Below are positions 14,202 through 23,309 of a DNA stretch of 64,000 nucleotides, in pieces. How positions within the stretch are numbered: position 1 is the first letter of the stretch; every line of letters begins with the position of its first letter. Position numbers and translations under genes: made by a program. The notes below the pieces were generated by a model. It saw only the letters and a program-made list of their open reading frames with translations. It searched no databases and had not been told where the DNA came from. This DNA comes from a virus: positions 1 to 64,000 of IMG/VR virus record IMGVR_UViG_3300036766_002181, one strand, 5' to 3'.

Positions 14202-14223
14202 ATATGGGCTTTTTGGCCTATAT
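14202..14223 (-). terminator. Hairpin after the terminase gene
   Basis: Arms ATATAGGC/GCCCATAT (one mismatch) around a six-base A-rich loop, just after the terminase stop codon and before the next promoter. The position suits termination of the late operon, but no U-run follows. Confidence 0.3.
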
Positions 14224-14230
14224 CAACCGT

Positions 14231-17200
14231 CTAGTCTCGACCAAACATCCATCTAAAAGGATCCCAGACCTGATTGTTGTAGTCGTGAACCTGGCGGCTA
14301 TTAAGCCCCCTGTGGGCCTCTGAGTCAAGATGCTTCCTATACTCGGTTGATCCAGGGGTTGCCCTTGTAACAGGCGAAGGAAGCGAGAAGAAGCCATCTG
14401 AAGTCTTTCCTGTAAGTGGATTTAAAACCCTTGTCTCGACAGACATACCCTTAACGAGAGCCCATTGAGCCTCTGTGTTTTGAAACTGGTTTCTACCAGA
14501 TGCCTCAAACAAGTCGCAGCCGATTGCAAGGCTATTTCCACTCCATACGGCTTTGCCATTTCTTTTTACAAAAAGAGTATGATTTTTATCCAGAATTAAA
14601 CAACCAACCTTTCCAGTATAAAACTGTTTTGTAGCCTGATTTTTTTCATGATGATTTATTCTTGGTTCGTTATGTCTTCGAGATATTGAAACAATATGAG
14701 TTTGATGTTTGCTACGAATTGTTCTTCCATTAATTGTTCCGCCAGTTTGTTTAAGATAGTTTGGGGGCGTAAGAACAATGGAGCTTAATCTAAGCTTTAA
14801 GACAAGCTCGACAACATCTGCTGCCAGGCCTGGGCTTGTTGTAACGTAGTTTGTTAATTCTCCCTTTTTGTTTCTACAACCATCACCTAAAAACAAACCT
14901 AAAAACAATTGTTCTAAAGCCGGGATGTCAAGATCAAGAAATTCTCTTGGTATTCTTTTCGTCGGGGCTATTCCCGGTACAAGGGCCTTTATAAACGTTG
15001 CCAGCCTTGTGTCCATTATTTCAAAACTATTATTTTGTGGCCTATATGCGTAACTGACACCAAGATCGCTTAATCTTTCCAAAAGCTCTTGCATGGGAAT
15101 ATATGCTTTTGATTTATAGCACTGACTTAAAAACAGACGATTTTTATTGCCACTTCCCTCAGATATAAAAAAACCTAAAAGCAACATAAAATCTTTCATT
15201 GGTAGTATTAGGTTTGGTTTTTTTCTTCCATTTTTGGAAGAAAAACCAGGAATTGTTATTGATTCTCTTTTATTACCTTGCCAATTATCTATATTTCTCT
15301 TTAAGCGAAAATGCTTTCCGGTAAGTTTTTCTGCTTCAACAAAGCTCCACGGACGATATGTGTTACCACCGGCACTAACTGAAACAAGCATTCTATGATT
15401 TTCGGTCACAAGCAAATCGACTTGTCTTGTATGGAAATTGATCATCGGCCGATCTACAACAAATTTGTCAACTGTTTCTAAATTGGTTGCCAATTCAAGG
15501 TTTCCAGTTTTTATGTTTAATGAATAAACCATGTCTCCTGACTTTACATCGGAGAAATACTTCCAGCCTTTTTCTGTTAAAACCTCTGTTTCTTGATCGT
15601 AACACATTACAAGATCATCATTTTTTCCTTTGATGGCCTGTGGCTTGTTTCTTTTCCAAATAAAGGTTTGAAGTTCTTCAAAAAGTCTTTTTGAATAAAC
15701 CTTAAGAAAACCATTTCTAAGATTATTTTCAAGCTTTGCCAAGATTTCTTCTCTTGTTCTTTGATTAACTGTTAGGCCAGGAAAATCATTTGGGCCCACC
15801 TCGTTAGAGACATAGGTCATATAAATGTTTTTTTGAAATTTCTCATAAAATAACTTTGGATAGGCGGCCTCTTTAAGTTTTTGGGCGCAGGCAACTCCAA
15901 CGCTGTTAAGTTCCTGACAAATCATGGCCGTGTTATATTGCCTGCCATATTGCATCAAAATTTCTGCAAATTCATCTGGTGGATTTTTTCCTTGAAAGTC
16001 TGCAACAACTTCTTCGGCGGTTGTATCAATAACATGAAATGCAGAAAAATCTTCTCCATCCCCTCTTGCAACGTCTCCAGAAACGATGTACTCGTGTCCT
16101 GGTTCAGGATACTTCCAAATCCACGTTTCATAACGTCCGTGTGCCCTTCTTTCTATTGGTTCCTTTACAGCCAACATAATTTTTTCAAGGGCCTCGCCTT
16201 TTAAAAATGTATCACCTGATGCTTGATAGAGGCAGTTGTGAACTATTAAACTATCTGCAATATAAGAATGATCGTCTTCGACTTCAAGATTATAAACCAT
16301 CTTGCCGCCCGCTTTAAGAGTAGCTTTTTGATATTGAAACCCACCAACAAAATATTCTTTTGGCAAAAGAAAGCTACGAGACGTTGGCCTGTCCAAAAAT
16401 TCTTTTGTATGTACCTGGTCTGTTAGTGTAAAAATATTTCTTTTTTTAGGATCTTTGATTTTTGTTAAACCATCAAATTCAAGATAAGATGGTTCATTAT
16501 TCCAGTAGCCAATTCTAGTGTAATGCCCAAATAACGAAAGAAAAGTTCTAAGCTGATAAAGCATTTTTTCAGACTTGCAAACAACTTTTAACTTATTGTC
16601 AAGATCGTGAAAAAATGGATGATCTCCATCTCCTTCAAAGTGACCAACGATTAGGCCTCGTATAAATTCTTTATTTGTTTTTATAATATTTTCCATATTA
16701 TAATGTTTTGTTCGAGCGTCACCATCATAAATAAAATGTCTTATAAGTGCTCTAGCAAACCTATTGCTACTCAAAATAACATAACATTTCGAATAGGATC
16801 TTTTACAATCAAAATAATTGTAACCAAGATTTGATAAATAATCTCGACAAAACTTACCAAGAGTATCGATTTCTTGGTGGTGGAAAGCCAGGCCGACTAC
16901 GTTATGTCTTACATGGCCTTCTGCGGCGCACAAACCAATAAACCGTCCCAAATTAAAATCAATTGGTATGTATCTTTTTGTTTTTAAACAACTCTTTTGC
17001 CTTGAATATTTTACAAAATTATCTGTTACGGTCTTATTGGCTACGTCGAATTGTGCTAAATCAATATATTTTTTCTTCCTTGAATTGTCTTCTAGTATGT
17101 TTTCAAATTGAAGATGTGGAAAAAGGCATCCGTAGATTACTCTTCGAGTGTGGTTTGTTTCATGCTTCCATAAAAGCAGGTCATCCAAAGATTCAAATTT

Positions 17201-18274
17201 ATTCTCAACCAAAAGATTTTTATGAAGTTTTCTAAAGTGCTTTTTATTGTTTTTTCCCTTTGGGACTTTAAAGGCATAGTTCAAAATTGGATGATTTCCT
17301 GTAATTAAAATATCGTTTTTTCTATTTCCTGGGGTTGAAACAGAATATAGGTTTTCATGTTCGCCAATTTGACGACAATAGGTTTTTTCAACTTTTTTAA
17401 ATCGTCCCTTGTGAGTTAAAACCAGATCCCCAATTTCAATATCCTTTATTTTTTTACAGCCATTTGAAGTTATTATGTTGGTATCTGGTCCCACACATAA
17501 TAATTCCTGCGCCACTCCCATCTCACCTTTTGCCTGGAGAAGGGCTTTTCTTTCTCTTTGAAACCACTTCTCATCTCGTTCAGGATGAACATGCCATGGA
17601 AGCTCAATTGAATGAAAACCATTCTCTCCCTGTTTGGCTCCTATCCATAGATCATAAAACAATCCTTGGGCTCCATTTGGTGTTGAAATAAAAATAACAG
17701 AGCCGCCGTTTGAAAGGGTTGGTTGCAAGCCAAGCCATAGGTCTGAAACGCCCTCAATATGTGCAGCCTCGTCAATAATCATAAGACTTAAGCTTTCAGA
17801 ACGACCTGCATCTGCCGAGGTTGGAATTGCCTTTATCTTTGAACCATTGCTAAAGCTTAAAGATTTTTTTGTATCCTCTGTAAGCTTTGGCATAACAAGC
17901 CAGTCGGGAAGATGATCAAGGGCTGTTCTTACTTTTCTTATGAAGTTCTGGGCCGTGTCTAGCTTGGTAGCAACAACAAGAATGTTTTTCTCTCTCTGAA
18001 ACAGTGCCAACCAGAGGGCATAGGCTGCTGAAGCCGTAGACAATCCAAGTTGTCTGCTTTTATTAACAATTACATACCTGTGTTTTTGAAATGCCTCTAG
18101 GCAGTCTTCCTGATAGGGAAAGGTATGAAACTTAACAAGGCCCTTTTTGGGATGGGATATTTTGACGTATTTGTTTGTGAAATACTTTACGTCAGTACCA
18201 CACTTATAAATCTCTTCGGTTTGTTCTTTCTTATTTGGCCAATAAGAACTTTCTTGGGATTTCAGCTTTGCCAT
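14231..18274 (-). CDS. Terminase large subunit (gp17-like) carrying two inteins
   Basis: The DNA-packaging motor: an ATPase and a headful nuclease. The precursor has 1347 residues; removing inteins 260-680 and 891-1247 leaves 569, close to T4 gp17 (610). ATPase motifs: SRQLGLST Walker A (73-80), SLMIIDEAA Walker B (163-171, Asp168-Glu169) and ISTPNG coupling motif (196-201). RNase-H-like nuclease: VSGDVARGDGEDF (Asp734), ICQELN (Glu788) and KNDDLVM (Asp886). Intein 1 splits the ATPase from the nuclease after QELL; intein 2 lies just after the third nuclease aspartate. Both must splice for a working motor. The first gene upstream has a 24-base spacer. There is no Shine-Dalgarno site before ATG 18274, but there is a TATTTATATG box. 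Confidence 0.93.
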   Translation of the reverse strand: MAKLKSQESSYWPNKKEQTEEIYKCGTDVKYFTNKYVKISHPKKGLVKFHTFPYQEDCLEAFQKHRYVIVNKSRQLGLSTASAAYALWLALFQREKNILVVATKLDTAQNFIRKVRTALDHLPDWLVMPKLTEDTKKSLSFSNGSKIKAIPTSADAGRSESLSLMIIDEAAHIEGVSDLWLGLQPTLSNGGSVIFISTPNGAQGLFYDLWIGAKQGENGFHSIELPWHVHPERDEKWFQRERKALLQAKGEMGVAQELLCVGPDTNIITSNGCKKIKDIEIGDLVLTHKGRFKKVEKTYCRQIGEHENLYSVSTPGNRKNDILITGNHPILNYAFKVPKGKNNKKHFRKLHKNLLVENKFESLDDLLLWKHETNHTRRVIYGCLFPHLQFENILEDNSRKKKYIDLAQFDVANKTVTDNFVKYSRQKSCLKTKRYIPIDFNLGRFIGLCAAEGHVRHNVVGLAFHHQEIDTLGKFCRDYLSNLGYNYFDCKRSYSKCYVILSSNRFARALIRHFIYDGDARTKHYNMENIIKTNKEFIRGLIVGHFEGDGDHPFFHDLDNKLKVVCKSEKMLYQLRTFLSLFGHYTRIGYWNNEPSYLEFDGLTKIKDPKKRNIFTLTDQVHTKEFLDRPTSRSFLLPKEYFVGGFQYQKATLKAGGKMVYNLEVEDDHSYIADSLIVHNCLYQASGDTFLKGEALEKIMLAVKEPIERRAHGRYETWIWKYPEPGHEYIVSGDVARGDGEDFSAFHVIDTTAEEVVADFQGKNPPDEFAEILMQYGRQYNTAMICQELNSVGVACAQKLKEAAYPKLFYEKFQKNIYMTYVSNEVGPNDFPGLTVNQRTREEILAKLENNLRNGFLKVYSKRLFEELQTFIWKRNKPQAIKGKNDDLVMCYDQETEVLTEKGWKYFSDVKSGDMVYSLNIKTGNLELATNLETVDKFVVDRPMINFHTRQVDLLVTENHRMLVSVSAGGNTYRPWSFVEAEKLTGKHFRLKRNIDNWQGNKRESITIPGFSSKNGRKKPNLILPMKDFMLLLGFFISEGSGNKNRLFLSQCYKSKAYIPMQELLERLSDLGVSYAYRPQNNSFEIMDTRLATFIKALVPGIAPTKRIPREFLDLDIPALEQLFLGLFLGDGCRNKKGELTNYVTTSPGLAADVVELVLKLRLSSIVLTPPNYLKQTGGTINGRTIRSKHQTHIVSISRRHNEPRINHHEKNQATKQFYTGKVGCLILDKNHTLFVKRNGKAVWSGNSLAIGCDLFEASGRNQFQNTEAQWALVKGMSVETRVLNPLTGKTSDGFFSLPSPVTRATPGSTEYRKHLDSEAHRGLNSRQVHDYNNQVWDPFRWMFGRD
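14534..15604 (-). other. Intein 2 in terminase, with LAGLIDADG endonuclease
   Basis: Residues 891-1247 (357 residues). Cys891 opens block A (CYDQETEVLTEKG), VTENHRMLV is block B, and LLLGFFISEGSGN and FLGLFLGDGCRN are the two LAGLIDADG helices. HTLFVKRNGKAVWSGN closes it with Asn1247, followed by Ser1248 as the +1 residue. The residue before the last Asn is Gly, not the usual His, as in some phage inteins. It sits right after the catalytic Asp886-Asp887 of the nuclease, a highly conserved and hence typical homing site. Confidence 0.9.
16235..17497 (-). other. Intein 1 in terminase, with LAGLIDADG endonuclease
   Basis: Residues 260-680 of the terminase precursor (421 residues). It starts at Cys260 (CVGPDTNIITSNG, block A) and has ITGNHPIL (block B, ThxH-like). 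Two LAGLIDADG-type helices follow: FIGLCAAEGH near 445 and GLIVGHFEGDGD near 540. It ends with VYNLEVEDDHSYIADSLIVHN-type blocks F and G, where His679-Asn680 are the splice residues, followed by Cys681 as the +1 nucleophile. All splice residues are present, so splicing and homing both look intact. Confidence 0.92.
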
Positions 18275-18298
18275 TACCCATATAAATATCTGAAAATA

Positions 18299-18736
18299 TT
18301 ATTTTATATCAGCAATTAGGCTTAGGCGATAAAACCCTCTCAGGGTTGGTCTGTGGTATGAAAATGAGATATTGCTGCCGGCATGAATAATCTCTATATT
18401 CTCATGCTCTGTTTCTGGCCTTATCTTAAATTCAATAGATTTTTCATCAGGGAAGGTTTCTTTAAAAAGCTTTGCGGCAGCCTTTAGACTTGCCTTAATT
18501 CGTTCGTGTGCCTCTTTGTTATAATCCTTCATAAAAGTTTCTGTAGAGGCCGTGGTAGGAATTGTTACGGCCATTTGAAACTTAATATTTACAAGCTCCT
18601 CGTTAAGAGCAACCAAGTTTACCTTGTGGGTAGTAACAGCAGGAGTATCTCCTGCGCCAGGACCAGGGGTTCCAAAGGTAAAGTTTAAAATCTGGGATAT
18701 CTGTGTAAATCTCTTGTAGTCTTTAACCGCTGCCAT
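18299..18736 (-). CDS. Hypothetical protein upstream of terminase
   Basis: A 145-residue protein of unknown function. The first half has strands (KVNLVALNEELVNIKFQMAVTIP), the middle is a Lys-rich helix (YNKEAHERIKASLKAAAKLF) and the end returns to beta strands (GFYRLSLIADIK). Start ATG 18736 is supported by GAGGG at 8 bases. Its place directly before the terminase large subunit is where many phages keep the small terminase subunit or head-tail connector genes, but I see no helix-turn-helix, so I do not assign one. Confidence 0.5.
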   Translation of the reverse strand: MAAVKDYKRFTQISQILNFTFGTPGPGAGDTPAVTTHKVNLVALNEELVNIKFQMAVTIPTTASTETFMKDYNKEAHERIKASLKAAAKLFKETFPDEKSIEFKIRPETEHENIEIIHAGSNISFSYHRPTLRGFYRLSLIADIK

Positions 18737-18748
18737 TTTTTGCACCCT

Positions 18749-19213
18749 CTATTTTAAATTAAATATGGGTCTGGCAGATATTGCACGTATTAACAGATAT
18801 TCGTGAAAGGATTTGTGCTTTTTAAGTTTTTCGACATTTTTAATAAGCCTTGATTTTTTCCATCTTTTTTCACAGTGTTCGCAGGCTCCAAGACTTCTAT
18901 ATGACATGCTGTCTTCCATTGTCTTCATTGGATATTCGCAAAGGGGACAAAATAGCGGAGTTCTTGTTTTCTCATAATCCTTTGGGGCGATTATAATAAT
19001 TTTCCCGCCTTCCAAAGACGACACCTGTCCGCCGCCGTCAACATCAGAAGAGAGGACTGTCCTTTCAGAAGATTGCTGTTCATCAACGAATATTGCCGGC
19101 ACCAAGGGTTTCAATGTTCGTTTAATGATTCCTTTATATCTTTTTAATCTGAGCTTTTTGCTTCTAAGATGTAGTTTTTTTCGTAGTTTCTTAAACTTGG
19201 TTGTATTGGCCAT
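18749..19213 (-). CDS. Basic zinc-finger protein
   Basis: A 154-residue protein. The N-terminus is very basic (FKKLRKKLHLRSKKLRLKRY). A zinc ribbon follows (CPLCEYPM at about 89-96, CEHCEK at about 110-115), then a basic helix. It probably binds nucleic acid; its role next to the packaging genes is unknown. It overlaps the upstream gene by 23 bases. Confidence 0.55.
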   Translation of the reverse strand: MANTTKFKKLRKKLHLRSKKLRLKRYKGIIKRTLKPLVPAIFVDEQQSSERTVLSSDVDGGGQVSSLEGGKIIIIAPKDYEKTRTPLFCPLCEYPMKTMEDSMSYRSLGACEHCEKRWKKSRLIKNVEKLKKHKSFHEYLLIRAISARPIFNLK

Positions 19214-19496
19214 TGGATTCTTCAGACAAAATATAGGACATTGTATTTTCTATATCATCACCTTCTAAAGCCAGAGTATAGCTATCTCTCCATAGATCCT
19301 CTAAAACTTTCAGGCTTTGCAAGGAAATCCTTTTTCTAATCTTAGAAACCTCCTCGTTTATTCTAAGAAAGTTGTCATGAGAATAGTTTGCATTCTCTAG
19401 CAGCCTAGAGATTTTGCCCAGTGACCTTTTTACAAGCATCAAGGTTGGTGCCGTTGTTATAGAGGGCATTGTGGTGGTATTATTTGATTTTGCCAT
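19191..19496 (-). CDS. Small helical protein
   Basis: A 101-residue, mostly helical protein with a Thr/Ser-rich N-terminus and then helices such as LMLVKRSLGKISRLLENA and VSKIRKRISLQSLKVLEDL. Size, helicity and position two genes before the terminase would suit a small terminase subunit, but there is no sequence proof. Confidence 0.45.
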   Translation of the reverse strand: MAKSNNTTTMPSITTAPTLMLVKRSLGKISRLLENANYSHDNFLRINEEVSKIRKRISLQSLKVLEDLWRDSYTLALEGDDIENTMSYILSEESNGQYNQV

Positions 19497-19501
19497 GATG
19501 A

Positions 19502-20065
19502 TTATAGTTTTACTCCATTTATTGTTAAGCTATCAAAAAGTATTTCACAAAAAACCTCTCTTGGTTGTTCTCGTAGCCCAAAGGTTATTTGGCCAAGGTC
19601 TATTGCCTTAATTCTTGCTCCTGCAAACTTCCATCTACTTTTAACCCTACCTTCTAACCTATCCTGTTTAAAGGCAATTTCAAAATTAAACTTTGGTTTT
19701 TTGGCTAGTTTTAATAAATTCTCACAACACTCGCCTATGTCGAACAGGCAAACAAAAAGATTTGTTTGCTCGTTTTTTGCATTGTTTGTTCCAAGACCAT
19801 TAAAGGCTGTTTTTGGCAACTCTATAAACTTAACATGTTTTGTGCTTATAAGATTGCCTTCAACCTTTAAGGCAAAGTTATCTCTAAAACGGGGCACATC
19901 CTCCATGCCTCCGTCCTCTTCGTTTGCGGCCTCAAATGCAAGGCGATCCTCTTCGTCCATAATTTTTTCTTTTATTAAATTTAATGCTGCTGGGTCGTCT
20001 TCCTCTGACTGCTGCTCAGAGGAATCTTTCTTTGCAAGAATTATACTTGGTCTTTTAACACTCAT
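19502..20065 (-). CDS. Hypothetical protein, possibly tail-tube-like
   Basis: A 187-residue protein. An acidic, disordered N-terminus (about 1-60, EQQSEEDDPA and EEDGGMEDVP) precedes a beta-rich core that ends CEILFDSLTINGVKL. That ending and the WKFAGARIKAIDLGQ strand faintly recall contractile-phage tail-tube or related beta-barrel proteins. This is weak, and I give it only as a hint. The 3' neighbour is a small helical protein; the 5' end overlaps the SbcCD fusion stop by 4 bases. Confidence 0.45.
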   Translation of the reverse strand: MSVKRPSIILAKKDSSEQQSEEDDPAALNLIKEKIMDEEDRLAFEAANEEDGGMEDVPRFRDNFALKVEGNLISTKHVKFIELPKTAFNGLGTNNAKNEQTNLFVCLFDIGECCENLLKLAKKPKFNFEIAFKQDRLEGRVKSRWKFAGARIKAIDLGQITFGLREQPREVFCEILFDSLTINGVKL

Positions 20066-23000
20066 AGTGATATAGAACTTTCTATTCCATTGTTCTTAAC
20101 CTCGATAATCTTATCGACAGCTTCTTTTATTACAGAGGAATGTGTTATAACAAAAATTGATTTGAAGTATTCTCTAAACATTGTTAACATCTTAATTCCT
20201 TTTTGAAGATTTTCATCATCCAAGAATCCAAAGGACTCGTCTAGAACAAAGATATCTGGTCTGGGCATTGATGAAAGATTACCAAGGGCAACTCTTATGG
20301 CCAGGCTACAAATGGTCTTTTCCATACCTGAACCAAGCTCGACTAGGCGCTTGCCCTTTCCATCATCAAGATAAATGTCCATAACATTGCCAGTCGTATC
20401 TGTTTCTAAAGAAATAGAGAAATCAACAAGGTTTCCTAAAATATTAGCAATTTCTGCATTTATGGCAGGCAACTGAGTTTTAAGCACCATAGCAGGGATG
20501 CCGTTCTTAGAAAAGGCAGATTGAATGCTATCAATAATTTTAAGCTTAGAAATTAAATCACGATTGTCTTCTTCTTGCTTGACAAGTTTTTGAAGAGTTT
20601 CCTTTCTTCTGCCAAACAAAACCAGACTATCATTTTTTTCTGCTGTCAATGCCGATAGGTCTATAACAATAGAAGCAAGCTGCCCCTGCTTCTTTTGGAA
20701 CTCCTCTCCTGCCACAAAATCAATAGAATCCTGAAGGGATTCTGTTTTGTTTGTTTTTTCTTTGATCTCTCTTTTAAGTGCATCAATTTTTGCTACCGTT
20801 TGTTCTATTGCTGATTTTAATTCTGAAATGGCAGATTTTTTAATAACGATGTTCATCGTTGTTTTTGTCTGTTCAGCCAATTGTTTTTCTATCTCTTCTG
20901 CAAAGTATTTCTTAAGAATCACATAATTTCCCTCATAGTCTGAAACGAGTTTGCCGACAAGTTCCTTTTGTATCTCAATGGTTTCTTTTGCCTTGTGACC
21001 ATCGATAATATAGGGACATTTAGGATATTCGTCACCGCAGGGGATTATTGTTAATTTTTTAACCGATCTTTCTTGAGACTTTAATTCTGATTTTTCCCTT
21101 TCTAGGGAAACCCGCAATTCTCCTACCGTGCTCTCAAGTTCCTTCATTTTTAGCTTATTATTGGTCAACTCGTCTATGTCAAATTTCTTTAATGCCTTTT
21201 CTAACAAACCAAGTTCTGAGATTTCATTTTTTAATTTGTCTTTCAAGTCTTTAAGTCTAACTTCAGCATCTTCCCACTCTCTTTGTGCTGTAAAGATATT
21301 CTGTCTTAACTCGTCTAGGTTTTTTAACTCAACCAAGTTTCCCTGCTGCTCATGGGAACGAAGCCAGACATTGAGGTCGTCTCTTTTGGTATTTAATAAG
21401 CCTAACTTCAATTCTAGCTTTTCTAGAGTTGCCTCTATCTTTGCAATTTCATTTTTGGTTCGTTCGGTTTCAGAGGTCCAATCATCAAGATCAAAGCCCT
21501 CATTTCTTCCATTTAACTTTGCAAAATCATCCTTTGCAAAATCATAAAGCTTGTCAAAGGCATCCAACTCAAGAAAACGATTAAGGGTTTCCTTTCTCTT
21601 TGTGGCCTTATTTTCAATAAACCTATTTAGATTTCCCTGAGAAGAAAAGGCCGTAAGAAGAAAGTCTTCGCCGGTGCCTATCATTTTCTTTATAATTTCA
21701 TCTGTTTCGTCTTTGGTAATCCCATTGATAGAAATCTTTAGCTCTGCTCCAACCTCATCCTTTTTTATTTTCCACAAATTTACCGAGGTAACAGACTTTT
21801 CCTTATCTTTCTTGTCTCTTTCGGTTCTTCGCTCAATCTCATAGTCTGCTCCGCCAACACTTATTCTCACAGCACCAGTGCAATAATCCTTATCTCTATT
21901 AATAATAAGAGCATTTTTAATCGATCCCCTGTCAGTCATATTAAAAAGCACATAGAGAATACCGGCGATTACTGAGCTTTTTCCCACCCTATTAGGACCA
22001 AGAATGCCAATAATACCACTAATCTTGCCGAAATCTAATTCGTTGTTCTCTCCATAGCCATAAAGATTATCAAATTTATAATCCTTAAGCGACCAAACAA
22101 CATTCTTTGCACTAGAGTTCTCTGGCGTTCTAAGAAGCTGCTGTAGATATTCGTGAATAAGTCTTGTGGCCTCAAGATATTGTTCCTCAGAAAGGCTATA
22201 AGAATCTCTGTTCTCGGCAACATAATCCAAGTATAGGCTAATAAGAGTATCAGGATCCTTCACCAGACTCTTTTTAAGAATCTTTATACCACCAGCATCA
22301 AAGAATTCCATCTTTGATGAAACGTCTGTTTTAAATGTAACTTCCGCAGCACCATTTTTTACAAGCTCCAGGGTGAGATTCTTTGCTTCGATCTGAGGAA
22401 TAAATTCTTTGGATATAATTCTAAATCTGGCTCCCTCAACAAATGATGTTTCTTTGTTATGCCAAATCTTTTTATATTCATCTATAGTTTCTTCTACAGA
22501 GCCCTTCCAATCAACCGAAACGAAAGGAGCAAAGTTTGGAATTTGCTTAAAAGTCACATCCCAATCATCTTTGGCTCTTAGATCCCATGTCAAATACCCC
22601 TTCTCTATAGACTCTCCATGATTCTGTTGAATTGTCGAGCCAACAAATCCAATCCAGGGCTTTTCTATTTTGTTTTTGTCAGGTCGATATCCCAAAAATT
22701 GTTTTTTATGGATATCGCCAAGTATGGTAAAGTCATAATCTTTAAAATAATCAACGCTTCTTTCTTCTTTTCCAAAACGCCAGTTTCCATCTGTTTCGCA
22801 ACCCGCCACAGGTCCATGATAAAGGGCTATATTGATTCGATTACTATTTTTATCTGGTTTAATGTCGTCCCAGGTTTCCTTGTCTAACAGGGAATAGGCA
22901 TAAAGATTGGTATTGCAAAAATCAATTTCATAAAGACCACTCTTTTCCATAAGAACCAGATTTGGATTCTTAAGAAGCCTGTGTACAGAAGAAACAAGGC

Positions 23001-23298
23001 TCTCTCTTGTTAAATTTCCAACAGAAATATCATGATTTCCTAAAAGTGTATAACAGGGAGCAATTTTTGCAAACTCCTCAAACATCCAGGCAAGTTCTTT
23101 GATGGACTCTGGCGTGATCCCCGCCATTTTGGTATGCCAAACATCACCACCATTGATTATTAGATCTGGCTTAACCTCTTCTCTTAGCTCTTGAAAAAGA
23201 TATTCAAAGGTTTTTCTGTATTCTCCATGACGAGCAATGCCACGCCAATGGATGTCGCTGATGTTGCAAATTTTTGGTCCCCTGTTGTTTTTAATCAT
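20062..23298 (-). CDS. SbcD-SbcC (Mre11-Rad50/gp47-gp46) single-chain fusion
   Basis: A 1078-residue protein joining two subunits normally encoded separately. Residues 1-390 are the Mre11/SbcD nuclease: SDIHWRG (14-20), GGDVWH (50-55), GNHD (87-90), LYHGP (159-163) and GDIHKK (194-199). Residues 400-1078 are the Rad50/SbcC ATPase: GPNRVGKSS Walker A (434-442), FSSQGN Q-loop (551-556), coiled coils about 610-750 and 770-920, an apex with Cys754-x6-Cys761 (zinc-hook position, normally CxxC), ELGSGMEKT signature (987-995), DIFVLDES Walker B (1015-1022) and THS switch (1052-1054). In T4 the pair resects DNA ends for recombination-dependent replication. The frame is continuous. It overlaps the downstream gene by 4 bases. 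Confidence 0.92.
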   Translation of the reverse strand: MIKNNRGPKICNISDIHWRGIARHGEYRKTFEYLFQELREEVKPDLIINGGDVWHTKMAGITPESIKELAWMFEEFAKIAPCYTLLGNHDISVGNLTRESLVSSVHRLLKNPNLVLMEKSGLYEIDFCNTNLYAYSLLDKETWDDIKPDKNSNRINIALYHGPVAGCETDGNWRFGKEERSVDYFKDYDFTILGDIHKKQFLGYRPDKNKIEKPWIGFVGSTIQQNHGESIEKGYLTWDLRAKDDWDVTFKQIPNFAPFVSVDWKGSVEETIDEYKKIWHNKETSFVEGARFRIISKEFIPQIEAKNLTLELVKNGAAEVTFKTDVSSKMEFFDAGGIKILKKSLVKDPDTLISLYLDYVAENRDSYSLSEEQYLEATRLIHEYLQQLLRTPENSSAKNVVWSLKDYKFDNLYGYGENNELDFGKISGIIGILGPNRVGKSSVIAGILYVLFNMTDRGSIKNALIINRDKDYCTGAVRISVGGADYEIERRTERDKKDKEKSVTSVNLWKIKKDEVGAELKISINGITKDETDEIIKKMIGTGEDFLLTAFSSQGNLNRFIENKATKRKETLNRFLELDAFDKLYDFAKDDFAKLNGRNEGFDLDDWTSETERTKNEIAKIEATLEKLELKLGLLNTKRDDLNVWLRSHEQQGNLVELKNLDELRQNIFTAQREWEDAEVRLKDLKDKLKNEISELGLLEKALKKFDIDELTNNKLKMKELESTVGELRVSLEREKSELKSQERSVKKLTIIPCGDEYPKCPYIIDGHKAKETIEIQKELVGKLVSDYEGNYVILKKYFAEEIEKQLAEQTKTTMNIVIKKSAISELKSAIEQTVAKIDALKREIKEKTNKTESLQDSIDFVAGEEFQKKQGQLASIVIDLSALTAEKNDSLVLFGRRKETLQKLVKQEEDNRDLISKLKIIDSIQSAFSKNGIPAMVLKTQLPAINAEIANILGNLVDFSISLETDTTGNVMDIYLDDGKGKRLVELGSGMEKTICSLAIRVALGNLSSMPRPDIFVLDESFGFLDDENLQKGIKMLTMFREYFKSIFVITHSSVIKEAVDKIIEVKNNGIESSISL

Positions 23299-23309
23299 TT
23301 ATTCTTTTT

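Noticed and set aside
14150-14203. Longer start (14203) for the 13805-14149 gene
   Set aside because: A consensus promoter with its -10 box lies inside this stretch, and the added residues are not like the family.
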